Assembly: GCA_024653965.1 (NCBI GenBank) | Contig: JANLGW010000055.1 | Coordinates: 1-43,312 of the forward strand | Length of the DNA stretch: 43,312 nt | Reading direction: 5' to 3' | DNA from: Rhodospirillales bacterium | Lineage (GTDB): Bacteria > Pseudomonadota > Alphaproteobacteria > Rhodospirillales > Magnetovibrionaceae | In this document: positions 19,558-26,690 of the stretch, one piece after another | How positions within the stretch are numbered: position 1 is the stretch's first letter | How the letters are laid out: the number at the start of each line of letters is the position of its first letter | Notes under the pieces: generated by a model | What the model was told of the DNA's origin: nothing | Databases searched by the model: none | Seen by the model: the letters and a program-made list of their open reading frames with translations, nothing else | Program-made: the position numbers and the translations under genes

Positions 19558-19584
19558 GGCTTCAATGGCTCCTGCGTTGAAGCC
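19558..19584. terminator. Possible terminator hairpin after the nitrilase gene
   Basis: An 8-bp perfect stem (GGCTTCAA 19558-19565 with TTGAAGCC 19577-19584, 11-base loop) lies 20 bases past the stop of the minus-strand amidase gene. It has no U-tract, so termination is uncertain. Confidence 0.35.
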
Positions 19585-19603
19585 GGGAAAAGCCCCGAAA
19601 CGC

Positions 19604-20428
19604 TCAAGAAATCTCGCGGCTGTGTTTGAGCGACGGCACCATCGCGCGCGCTTCATCGACTTTGGCCGGATCGACATCGGCGATGACAAAACCGGGTTCG
19701 TCACCCGCGTCGCTCAACACCTGCCCCCACGGATCGATGATCAGCGCGTGGCCATAAGTTTGCCGTCCGCCCGCGTGGGTACCGGTCTGCGCCGGGGCAA
19801 ACACATAACAGCCGTTTTCGATGGCGCGCGCGCGCAACAGCACTTCCCAGTGCGCCCGCCCGGTCGGCACGGTGAACGCGGCAGGCACGGCCAGATACTT
19901 CGCCCCCGCATCCGCCAAGGCGCGATACAAGTACGGAAAGCGCACATCGTAACAGGTGCTGAGCCCCAGCCCGCCCCACGGCAAATCCACCAACACTTTT
20001 TGATCGCCGGGAGAAAAAGTCTCGGACTCGCGATAACTTTCGCCCGCGCTCAAATCGACGTCGAACATATGGATCTTGTCGTACTGGGCGGCGATGGAGC
20101 CATCGGGGGCAAAAACAAAGGCGCGGTTGGCGATTTTGTCGCCGACCTTGATCGCCAGCGTGCCGCCGTGCAACCAGATGTCAAGCTCTTGGGCCAGGGC
20201 TGCAAAAGCGGGAATGGCGGGATGATCGGTCTGAGCGCAGGCGTTAGCGCGAATACGATCCTGGCCGAACGTCATCATCGCCACGTTTTCGGGAAACAGC
20301 ACCAGTTCCGCACCCAGCAGCGCCGCGTCGCGCGCCATCTGCGCCGCCGCCTCGATATTGGCCGCCATGTCATCGGAAGCGTTGACCTGCACGCAGGCGA
20401 CCTTAAACCGGGGCATTGGTGGGTTCAT
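19604..20428 (-). CDS. Carbon-nitrogen hydrolase (Nit1/deaminated-glutathione amidase type)
   Basis: A 274-residue nitrilase-superfamily amidase. The catalytic Glu-Lys-Cys triad is visible: Glu in LVLFPENV, Lys in QYDKIHMFDVD and Cys in STCYDVRFP, with a further conserved Glu in HWEVLLRARAIEN. KIHMFDVD and CYDVRFP are typical of the Nit1/YbeM branch, which hydrolyses deaminated glutathione to alpha-ketoglutarate and Cys-Gly. Its ATG overlaps the grxC stop by four bases (20425-20428), so it is translated together with a glutathione-dependent glutaredoxin. That supports a glutathione-repair role, though the substrate is inferred. Confidence 0.9.
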   Translation of the reverse strand: MNPPMPRFKVACVQVNASDDMAANIEAAAQMARDAALLGAELVLFPENVAMMTFGQDRIRANACAQTDHPAIPAFAALAQELDIWLHGGTLAIKVGDKIANRAFVFAPDGSIAAQYDKIHMFDVDLSAGESYRESETFSPGDQKVLVDLPWGGLGLSTCYDVRFPYLYRALADAGAKYLAVPAAFTVPTGRAHWEVLLRARAIENGCYVFAPAQTGTHAGGRQTYGHALIIDPWGQVLSDAGDEPGFVIADVDPAKVDEARAMVPSLKHSREIS

Positions 20429-20682
20429 GAAAGGCCCAGCATTTCGTTGAGTTCACCGTCGATTTCCAGCGCGTACAAATCATCGCAGCCGCCGATGGCT
20501 TCACCGTCGATAAAGATTTGCGGCACTGTGTGCCCGCCCGAGCGTTGCTGCATTTCCTTGCGCCGGTCGGGGTTTGTCATCACGTTCACTTCTTTATAAA
20601 CAACGCCCTTTTTATCCAGCAGCGCCTTGGCGCGAATGCAATAGGGACAAATCGGGGTGGTGTAAATTTCGATTTCCGGCAC
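20425..20682 (-). CDS. grxC: Glutaredoxin 3 (dithiol)
   Basis: An 85-residue dithiol glutaredoxin. The active site CPYC is at residues 12-15 (IYTTPICPYC), followed by the glutathione-binding TVPQIFIDGEAIGGCDDL. It reduces disulfides and glutathionylated proteins with glutathione. The length is standard for Grx3. It is the first gene of a two-gene unit with the amidase. A 27-bp imperfect direct repeat with TATATAA cores lies just upstream. Confidence 0.96.
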   Translation of the reverse strand: MPEIEIYTTPICPYCIRAKALLDKKGVVYKEVNVMTNPDRRKEMQQRSGGHTVPQIFIDGEAIGGCDDLYALEIDGELNEMLGLS

Positions 20683-20709
20683 GATTAAACTCCAGCAGCT
20701 ACATCTAAC

Positions 20710-20760
20710 ATGATGTATATAACCTCTACCCCCCCCATGACTTATATAACCTCACCCCCC
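20710..20760. repeat. Imperfect 24-27 bp direct repeat upstream of grxC
   Basis: Two head-to-tail copies (20710-20736 and 20737-20760) share ATGA, TATATAACCTC and a run of C. They lie between comF and grxC, both on the minus strand. The TATATA cores could act as -10 elements for grxC on the minus strand, or this may be simple slippage. Confidence 0.6.
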
Positions 20761-20777
20761 TATCGAACAATAGCCCT

Positions 20778-21527
20778 TCACTTTTTAACCACACGCGCCA
20801 CCGTCACCACATCGACTTGGGCCGCGCCCGCGCGCAGCAACGCCTTGGTTGCCGCGCGGACCGTCGCCCCGGTAGTGTAGACATCATCGACCAACAGCAC
20901 CCGTTTGCCGCGGATTTGGCCGCCCCACGCCTGGGTCACGGCAAACGCGCCTTGCACGTTGCGCGCCCGGGCCTTAACGCCCAAATGCCCCTGGCTGGGG
21001 GTCTTTTTGTGGCGCACCAGGGCATCCACCAGGACCGCCTTGTGCGTCAGTTTGCCCAACGCCTGAGCCAACAAAGCGGCCTGATTGAAGCGCCGTGAAA
21101 ACAAACGGGTCCAATGCAGCGGCACCGGCACCACCACATCGGTTTCGCCTAAAACCTCCGCCCCCGCCTGAAGCAACCACTTGGCGAGCAGTTTGACCGT
21201 ATCGGTGCGGTCGGCGTGTTTTAATTTCAAGATAAAAACCTTGGAGGCATCGTTATAGAGCAGCGCCGCACGGGCGCGGGCATAGGGCGGGCGGTCCTGC
21301 AGACACGCGCCGCACAGCGTCAGGCCGGGCACTTCGTATTCAAACGGATGGCCGCACGCGTCGCAGCACGGGCGGCTGATGAAGGTCAGCTCACCCCAGC
21401 AATCGGCGCACAGGGTGTGGGCATCTTCCACCACCTCGCCGCAGCCCGCGCAGGTGGGCGGCAGCAGCAAATCCAAAATCCCCCGCGCAATCGGCGGCAC
21501 GTTTAACGATTTCAAGCCATCACCCAT
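20778..21527 (-). CDS. ComF family protein (phosphoribosyltransferase-like)
   Basis: A 249-residue ComF-type protein. The N-terminus has a double zinc ribbon (CAGCGEVV... CADC and CCDACGHPFE... CGAC). The C-terminal part is a type I phosphoribosyltransferase fold with VPVPLHWTRLFSRRFNQAALLA and the PRPP-binding loop LLVDDVYTTGATVRA. ComF assists the import of single-stranded DNA in competent species and is widely kept elsewhere, with roles in DNA metabolism. It is divergent from the methyltransferase gene. No other competence gene is in view. Confidence 0.93.
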   Translation of the reverse strand: MGDGLKSLNVPPIARGILDLLLPPTCAGCGEVVEDAHTLCADCWGELTFISRPCCDACGHPFEYEVPGLTLCGACLQDRPPYARARAALLYNDASKVFILKLKHADRTDTVKLLAKWLLQAGAEVLGETDVVVPVPLHWTRLFSRRFNQAALLAQALGKLTHKAVLVDALVRHKKTPSQGHLGVKARARNVQGAFAVTQAWGGQIRGKRVLLVDDVYTTGATVRAATKALLRAGAAQVDVVTVARVVKK

Positions 21528-21581
21528 TCAATCATACGGCTAACACTTTATCAGCTTGTTCGGGTGTGTCATATAGGGGAC

Positions 21582-22511
21582 ATGGCGACACCCGAACACA
21601 TGCAGCTTTTCGAACGCGAGGCCGTACGCAAACACCGCGAACGCGCCGCCTCCGGCATTTTTGCGCACGACTTTCTGTTTGCCGAAGTGGCGGACCGCCT
21701 GACCGAGCGCCTGCAGGACGTTAAACGCAGTTTCCCGCTGGCGCTGAATCTGGGCTGTCACGGCGGCGAAGTGGCGCGCACGCTGCAGGGGCGCGGCGGC
21801 ATCGAAACGCTCATACAATGCGACCCTTCGCCAAAAATGGTTAAACAGGCCGGGGACAGGCAGACAGGCGGCGTCTGTTTTGCCGCCGACGAAGAATTTT
21901 TGCCGATCAAAAGCGGATCGCTTGATCTGGTGCTGTCCAACCTGTCACTGCACTGGGCCAACGATTTGCCCGGCGCGTTCATCCAAATCCGCCAGGCTTT
22001 AAAACCCGATGGCCTGTTTTTGGCTGCCATGTTCGGCGAACGCACGTTATTTGAGTTGCGCGAAAGCCTGATGGCCGCCGAGTTGGAAGTCGAAATGGGC
22101 ATGAGCCCACGCGTATCGCCCTTCACCACGGTGCAAGACGCGGGCGCATTGCTGCAACGCGCGGGTTTCGCCCTGCCGGTGGTCGATACCGACAGCATCC
22201 AGGTTTCTTACCCCGACATGTTCAGGCTGATGGCCGACCTGCGGGGCATGGGCGAAAGCGGGGCCGTTTCCGGGCGGCGCAAGACCTTTACCCGCAAAGA
22301 TACGATGCTGCGCGCGGCGGCCTATTACCTAGAAAAATTCGCAGGGCGCGGCAACCGGGAGCTGGGCGAAGTGGGTGAGGGCCGCATCCCCGCCACCTTC
22401 GACATTATCTATCTGACCGCCTGGGCCCCGCACCCGGACCAGCAAAAACCCCTCAAACCCGGCAGCGCCGAGACCAGCTTAGCGGACTTTTTAATTGAAC
22501 CGAGCACTTAG
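21582..22511 (+). CDS. SAM-dependent methyltransferase, NDUFAF5/BioC-like
   Basis: A class I methyltransferase of 309 residues. It has LALNLGCHGGEVARTL (SAM motif I), SGSLDLVLSNLSLHWANDLPG and FTTVQDAGALLQRAGFALPVVDTD. This combination is typical of NDUFAF5, the mitochondrial complex I assembly factor that hydroxylates an arginine of NDUFS7, and of alphaproteobacterial relatives near grxC and comF. BioC is the other close family. The start is uncertain: the ATG at 21582 has AGGGGA only one base away, so the GTG at 21564 or the ATG at 21600 remain possible. Confidence 0.85.
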   Translation: MATPEHMQLFEREAVRKHRERAASGIFAHDFLFAEVADRLTERLQDVKRSFPLALNLGCHGGEVARTLQGRGGIETLIQCDPSPKMVKQAGDRQTGGVCFAADEEFLPIKSGSLDLVLSNLSLHWANDLPGAFIQIRQALKPDGLFLAAMFGERTLFELRESLMAAELEVEMGMSPRVSPFTTVQDAGALLQRAGFALPVVDTDSIQVSYPDMFRLMADLRGMGESGAVSGRRKTFTRKDTMLRAAAYYLEKFAGRGNRELGEVGEGRIPATFDIIYLTAWAPHPDQQKPLKPGSAETSLADFLIEPST

Positions 22512-22529
22512 GATGACTAGGTTTCGGGC

Positions 22530-23240
22530 ATGAAGTTCGATTTGCCCCTGATCCCCGGCACGCTGGTGAAACGCTACAAACGGTTCTTGACCGATGTCGA
22601 GCTGGCGGGCGGCGAGGTCGTGGTGGCGCATTGCGCCAACTCCGGCTCCATGCTGTCGGTTAATGAACCGGGCGCGCGGGTGTGGTTAAGCCCCGCCAAA
22701 GACCCCAACCGCAAACTTAAATACACCTGGGAGCTGATCAAAATCGGCGAGGCAATGGTCGGCATCAACACCCAACACCCCAACCGCTTGGTGGCCGAAG
22801 CCATCGAAACCGGGCGGGTGCCGGAACTGGCGGGTTATGCGAGACTGCGGCGTGAAGTGAAATACGGCAAAAATTCGCGCATCGATATCTTGCTCGAAGA
22901 CGAGAGCAAACCGCGTTGTTATGTCGAGGTCAAAAACACCACCCTGCGCCGCGATCTTTCGCCAGGCGCGCCCGCCGAGTTCCCCGACGCGGTAACCGAA
23001 CGCGGGGCCAAACATTTAGTCGAACTGGCCGACATGGTGCGTGAAGGCCACCGCGCGGTGATGTTTTATTTGGTGCAGCGCGACGACGCCGATGCTTTCA
23101 CCGTCGCCGCCGATATCGACCCGACTTATGCCAAGGGCTTAAGCGCTGCGATAAAAGCGGGGGTCGAAGTGCTGGCCTATACCTGCCGCATCAGCCCAAA
23201 GGAAATCGTCGTCACCGATCCGGTCGCCGTAAGGCTGTGA
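22530..23240 (+). CDS. sfsA: DNA/RNA nuclease SfsA
   Basis: A 236-residue SfsA protein. It was first named sugar fermentation stimulation protein, but it has a PD-(D/E)xK-type fold and is reported to cut DNA and RNA. Family motifs are present: GTLVKRYKRFLTDV near the start, CANSGSM, NSRIDILLE, CYVEVKNTTL (the nuclease core with E-x-K) and PDAVTERGAKHL. It lies 18 bases after the methyltransferase gene and is likely co-transcribed. The length is normal. Confidence 0.95.
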   Translation: MKFDLPLIPGTLVKRYKRFLTDVELAGGEVVVAHCANSGSMLSVNEPGARVWLSPAKDPNRKLKYTWELIKIGEAMVGINTQHPNRLVAEAIETGRVPELAGYARLRREVKYGKNSRIDILLEDESKPRCYVEVKNTTLRRDLSPGAPAEFPDAVTERGAKHLVELADMVREGHRAVMFYLVQRDDADAFTVAADIDPTYAKGLSAAIKAGVEVLAYTCRISPKEIVVTDPVAVRL

Positions 23241-23305
23241 TTTTTTTTCGCCCTCGCCATAAGCCATGCCATAATCGGCCAAACTCGCAATAATCGTTGG
23301 AACAC

Positions 23306-24100
23306 ATGAGCCACTCGAACCACATCAAAATCCACGGCCCCGAAGATTTCGTCGGCATGCGCAAGGCGGGCCGTTTGGCCGCCGAAACCCTAGACATGAT
23401 CGTGCAGCACGTCAAACCGGGTATCACCACCGATGCGCTGGATAAACTGTGCCACGATTTCATCGTTTCCCACGGGGCGCAGTGCGCGCCCTTAAACTAT
23501 CGCGGGTTTCCCAAATCCATCTGCACCTCGATCAACCACGTAGTGTGCCACGGCATCCCCAGCGACAAAATTTTGCAAGACGGCGACATCGTCAACATCG
23601 ACGTCACCACCATCTTGGACGGCTGGTACGGCGACACCTCGCGCATGTATTATGTCGGCGACAAGGTCTCGGTCAAAGCCAAGCGCCTGATCGACGTGAC
23701 GTTCGAAGCCATGTGGCGCGGCATCCGCGTCGTCAAACCGGGGGCGACGGTCGGCGATATCGGTTACGCCATTCAAAGTTACGCCGAAAATGAACGCTGT
23801 TCGGTGGTGCGCGATTTTTGCGGCCACGGTTTGGGCCAGGTGTTCCACGACGCGCCCAACATCATGCACTTCGGCGCGCCCGGCAAAGGCCCGGTGTTGC
23901 AAGAAGGCATGTTTTTCACCATCGAGCCGATGATCAACTTAGGCGCCTTCGACGTCAAAATTCTGGCCGACGGCTGGACCGCCGTGACCAAGGACCGTTC
24001 GCTTTCGGCGCAGTTTGAACACTCGTTGGCCGTCACCGCCGACGGCTTTGAGGTGTTCACCGCTTCGCCCAAAGGTTTTGACAAACCCCCATACGTTTAG
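23306..24100 (+). CDS. map: Methionine aminopeptidase, type I
   Basis: MetAP removes the initiator methionine from new proteins. The 264-residue protein shows the metal ligands in NIDVTTILDGWYGDTSRMYYVG (two Asp), CGHGLGQVFHDAP (His), FTIEPMI (Glu) and QFEHSLAVT (Glu). A short N-terminus without a zinc finger makes it type Ia. The ATG at 23306 is preferred to the in-frame TTG nine bases upstream, which gives only three extra residues. Map next to radC is a frequent alphaproteobacterial arrangement. Confidence 0.97.
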   Translation: MSHSNHIKIHGPEDFVGMRKAGRLAAETLDMIVQHVKPGITTDALDKLCHDFIVSHGAQCAPLNYRGFPKSICTSINHVVCHGIPSDKILQDGDIVNIDVTTILDGWYGDTSRMYYVGDKVSVKAKRLIDVTFEAMWRGIRVVKPGATVGDIGYAIQSYAENERCSVVRDFCGHGLGQVFHDAPNIMHFGAPGKGPVLQEGMFFTIEPMINLGAFDVKILADGWTAVTKDRSLSAQFEHSLAVTADGFEVFTASPKGFDKPPYV

Positions 24101-24163
24101 GCACAGTAGGCATTGCACACGTTTTGAGCGTGTCCGCGCAACCCTAGCCGGAACAAAGCTGCA

Positions 24164-24886
24164 ATGCCGACCGCCGCGCCTGCCTCTCCTCCTTCCGGCC
24201 CCTCTGGCGCCGAACCGGAACCGGACTACGCCGGGCACCGCGCGCGACTGCGGGAACGCTTTTTGAAAGCGCAAGGTGACTTGGCGGATTACGAACTCAT
24301 TGAATTGCTGCTGTTCGCCGCCATGCCCCGGCGCGACGTCAAACCCATCGCCAAGGCTTTGCTCAAACGCTTCGGTTCGTTCGCGGCGGTGCTTCATGCC
24401 GATGTGGCGGCGTTAACGCAAGTTTCCGGCATTGGCGAAACGGCGGCGGTGAGTTTGCTGGCGGTGCGTGAAGCCGCCGTGCGCCTTTTGCAAAACGACG
24501 TGATGAACCAGCCGGTATTGAGCAGTTGGCAGAGCTTGATGGATTATGTGCGCGTCGCCATGGGCCATGCCAAAAACGAACAATTCCGCATTTTGTTCCT
24601 CAACCGCAAAAACGTGCTGATCGCCGACGAACTGCAACAACAAGGCACGGTGGATTTCACCCCCGTTTATCCGCGCGAAGTCATCAAACGCGCATTGGAT
24701 TTGGGCGCCAGCGCCCTGATCTTGGTGCACAACCACCCGTCGGGCGATTCCACACCCAGCCAAGCCGACATCACCATGACCAAAGACCTGCGTGACGCGG
24801 GCGACAAACTCGGCATCCAACTGCACGACCACATCGTGGTGAGCAAATCGGGCAACACCTCGTTCAAGGCGTTGGGGTTGTTGTGA
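24164..24886 (+). CDS. radC: RadC family JAB/MPN protein
   Basis: A 240-residue RadC homologue. A helix-hairpin-helix segment (about 70-105, VSGIGETAAVSLL) precedes the MPN+/JAMM-like domain with the metal motif HNHPSGDSTPSQAD and an upstream conserved Glu. The former link to recombination repair is no longer accepted and the function is open. The gene borders a low-GC accessory patch that starts directly after its stop codon. Orthologues are often next to map, as here. Confidence 0.94.
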   Translation: MPTAAPASPPSGPSGAEPEPDYAGHRARLRERFLKAQGDLADYELIELLLFAAMPRRDVKPIAKALLKRFGSFAAVLHADVAALTQVSGIGETAAVSLLAVREAAVRLLQNDVMNQPVLSSWQSLMDYVRVAMGHAKNEQFRILFLNRKNVLIADELQQQGTVDFTPVYPREVIKRALDLGASALILVHNHPSGDSTPSQADITMTKDLRDAGDKLGIQLHDHIVVSKSGNTSFKALGLL

Positions 24887-24909
24887 GGGTGGATGAAAAG
24901 GCTAAAACC

Positions 24910-25665
24910 ATGGGAATACCCTTCCAGCTACAGAATGCCTTAGCGCTGACATCTCATACACTGCAAGTTAGTATTTACGGATTGCTAGGGGCGTTGCTTA
25001 GTTGGGCCTGGGCCAGCAACGTGGTTGCTGGGGTTTTAGGTGGAGTCGCGGGGATATTGTTTTCTATTATTTTAATTGCGGCTCTAAACAAGGTAGTATC
25101 AATATATACATATTTTATTATTAATAATAAAATATGTATAACGCATCATAATTTCTTTTCTACATTGTTTTGGTTAGTTTTATATGTAGAAATTATTTTT
25201 ATTCATGACATGTATGCAGTTTGTACGGAGATGCTCATGAATGGAACGGGCACCTCTTATGATACCGGGGCATTTTTAGTTTTGTATAGTCTTTCTGCAC
25301 CGTTTCCTTCTGTTGAGTTGCCCACTTCTGTATTGATAGTGGTTGTGTATATGGTGGCAAAATATACATATGTAATTTCAATAATTAATAAAATTCACTA
25401 TAATTATCTTAAATCTATAGTTTATCGTAAATTTGAAATTGATTTGATTGGTTTATTGTTCGTATTATTCGGATATATATGCATATTAGTATTATTTATT
25501 TTTTTAATCGCTTATTTATTTACGGATGCTAGCGCTTACTATCTGCTAATTGAAGATAAATCTATATATGATGTAGTAGGGGCATTTTTTTATATTATTT
25601 TAGTTTTTCTATCGTCCAGAAATATAAAAAAGATAAAAAATTGCACCAATTCTGTTAAGGGGTAA
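24910..25665 (+). CDS. AT-rich polytopic membrane protein, unknown family
   Basis: A 251-residue protein I do not recognise. Six or so hydrophobic segments are visible (about residues 20-65 as two, 88-105, 125-165, 185-210 and 225-240), separated by short loops. Base composition is very unlike the neighbours: the first 130 bases are near average, but from about 25070 the sequence is dominated by A and T, with codons such as ATA, TTA and AAT. A perfect 36-bp palindrome lies in the coding sequence. The ATG at 24910 has AAAAGG eight bases upstream; the frame is also open from a GTG at 24883 overlapping the radC stop. The composition and position between radC and a toxin-antitoxin pair suggest horizontal acquisition. 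No catalytic motif is seen. Confidence 0.7.
   Translation: MGIPFQLQNALALTSHTLQVSIYGLLGALLSWAWASNVVAGVLGGVAGILFSIILIAALNKVVSIYTYFIINNKICITHHNFFSTLFWLVLYVEIIFIHDMYAVCTEMLMNGTGTSYDTGAFLVLYSLSAPFPSVELPTSVLIVVVYMVAKYTYVISIINKIHYNYLKSIVYRKFEIDLIGLLFVLFGYICILVLFIFLIAYLFTDASAYYLLIEDKSIYDVVGAFFYIILVFLSSRNIKKIKNCTNSVKG
25105..25140. repeat. Perfect 36-bp AT-rich palindrome inside the membrane gene
   Basis: All 18 base pairs match around the centre at 25122/25123, including one C-G pair (25109 with 25136). In mRNA it would form a 16-bp stem with a UUAA loop. It encodes residues 66-77 (YTYFIINNKICI) in frame. The region is AT-rich, but 18 consecutive matches are well beyond what composition alone would give in this short region. 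Confidence 0.9.
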
Positions 25666-25709
25666 CAAAAGGAAGGGGAAAGCTACCATCGACTTACCCT
25701 ACCCCCCCC

Positions 25710-25738
25710 TTGAAACGTACTCCATTTGTAAGTACAAT
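25710..25738 (+). promoter_or_regulatory. Promoter and palindromic operator of the DUF1778-GNAT module
   Basis: A strong sigma-70 pattern: -35 TTGAAA (25710-25715), 17-base spacer, -10 TACAAT (25733-25738). A palindrome TTGTA-AG-TACAA (25726-25737) overlaps the -10, and GTACT/AGTAC arms lie at 25718-25722 and 25731-25735. It is a likely repression site for the ribbon-helix-helix antitoxin. Confidence 0.75.
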
Positions 25739-25775
25739 ACACAAATAACAAAACCACCCAACCGGAGATTTTTCC

Positions 25776-26066
25776 ATGCCAAGGGCAGTGGAAGCAGAAC
25801 CAACAAAGGATGACCGTTTACAGGTGCGGCTCGATGCGCGCGCCAAAAACGTGCTCCAACGCGCGGCCAGTTACCGTCACAAGACGGTAAGCCAGTTCGT
25901 GCTTGGCTCGGCGCTGGACGAGGCTGAAAAGGTCATCCGCGAAAACGAAGCCGTGACCCTTTCCGCCCCCGATTGGAAACTGTTTTTCGACGCGCTCACC
26001 AACCCGCCCGCGCCGAACGCCGCGTTGCGCAAAGCGTTTGCCAACTACAAAAAGGCCACCGCCTGA
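25776..26066 (+). CDS. DUF1778 (TacA-type) antitoxin
   Basis: A 96-residue ribbon-helix-helix antitoxin. The N-terminal half (DRLQVRLDARAKNVLQRAASYRHKTVSQFVLGSAL) is the DUF1778 DNA-binding fold. The C-terminal part (EAVTLSAPDWKLFFDALTNPPAPNAALRKAFANYK) is the toxin-wrapping segment typical of TacA. It neutralises the GNAT toxin encoded immediately after and represses the shared promoter. The ATG follows CCGGAG with a spacing near ten. GC content returns to the host level here, unlike the preceding membrane gene. Confidence 0.92.
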   Translation: MPRAVEAEPTKDDRLQVRLDARAKNVLQRAASYRHKTVSQFVLGSALDEAEKVIRENEAVTLSAPDWKLFFDALTNPPAPNAALRKAFANYKKATA

Positions 26067-26581
26067 TGCATGCCGATGCGCCCTGGCGCATCGCGCCCTT
26101 CGATGGCAAAACGCATAACCGCTCCACCTTTTCCTGCTGCGCGCCTGAACTTGATCGGTATATCCAAGAAATTGCATCCCAGGACGTAAAGCGCGACGTG
26201 GCGCGTGTGTTTGTCGCGCTCGACCACACCAACGCCGTCCTCGGATTTTACAGCCTAAGCGCGGGAAGTTTTCAGAAAGACGCCCTGCCCCCGGCGCAGG
26301 CTAAAAAACTCCCCCACTATCCGGTTCCCGCCGTTCTGCTTGGGCGGCTGGCGGTGGATCAGAACAGCAAGGGCCGGGGGCTTGGTGTGCATCTGCTCAT
26401 GGATGCGCTCAACCGCGTGCTTCTCGCCAGTCAGGCGCTTGCCGTTCACGCCATCATTGTGGACGCGCGAGACGATACAGCGGCGGCGTTTTACCGCAAA
26501 TACGGTTTTATCACGTTTACGGGCAGCCCAAGGCGACTGTTTCTGACGATGGCGACCCTCCGCCAGTTGATTGGGGAATAA
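26066..26581 (+). CDS. GNAT-family (TacT-type) tRNA-acetylating toxin
   Basis: A 171-residue GNAT acetyltransferase. Family toxins acetylate the amino group of aminoacyl-tRNAs and block translation. The acetyl-CoA loop is clear at residues 93-111 (GRLAVDQNSKGRGLGVHLL), and the C-terminal AAAFYRKYGF contains Tyr143, the expected catalytic tyrosine. FDGKTHNRSTFSCCAPELDRYI near the N-terminus is also typical (HxxxFxCGxxxLDxxL). Its ATG overlaps the antitoxin stop (TGATG, 26064-26068), ensuring coupling. The frame is open farther upstream inside the antitoxin gene but that start is rejected. Confidence 0.93.
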   Translation: MHADAPWRIAPFDGKTHNRSTFSCCAPELDRYIQEIASQDVKRDVARVFVALDHTNAVLGFYSLSAGSFQKDALPPAQAKKLPHYPVPAVLLGRLAVDQNSKGRGLGVHLLMDALNRVLLASQALAVHAIIVDARDDTAAAFYRKYGFITFTGSPRRLFLTMATLRQLIGE

Positions 26582-26690
26582 TCCCCCCGCATAAGGTGTT
26601 GTCGCCCGCCCCGGCACGCGGGTATGATCGGCGCACACTTAATGCCCCTGTTTAATAACACGCCCATACGCCCGCAATCGGAGACCTCTT

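Noticed and set aside
25973-26065. Longer start for the GNAT toxin
   Set aside because: It lies within the antitoxin gene; the ATG at 26066 overlaps the antitoxin stop and gives the usual toxin length.
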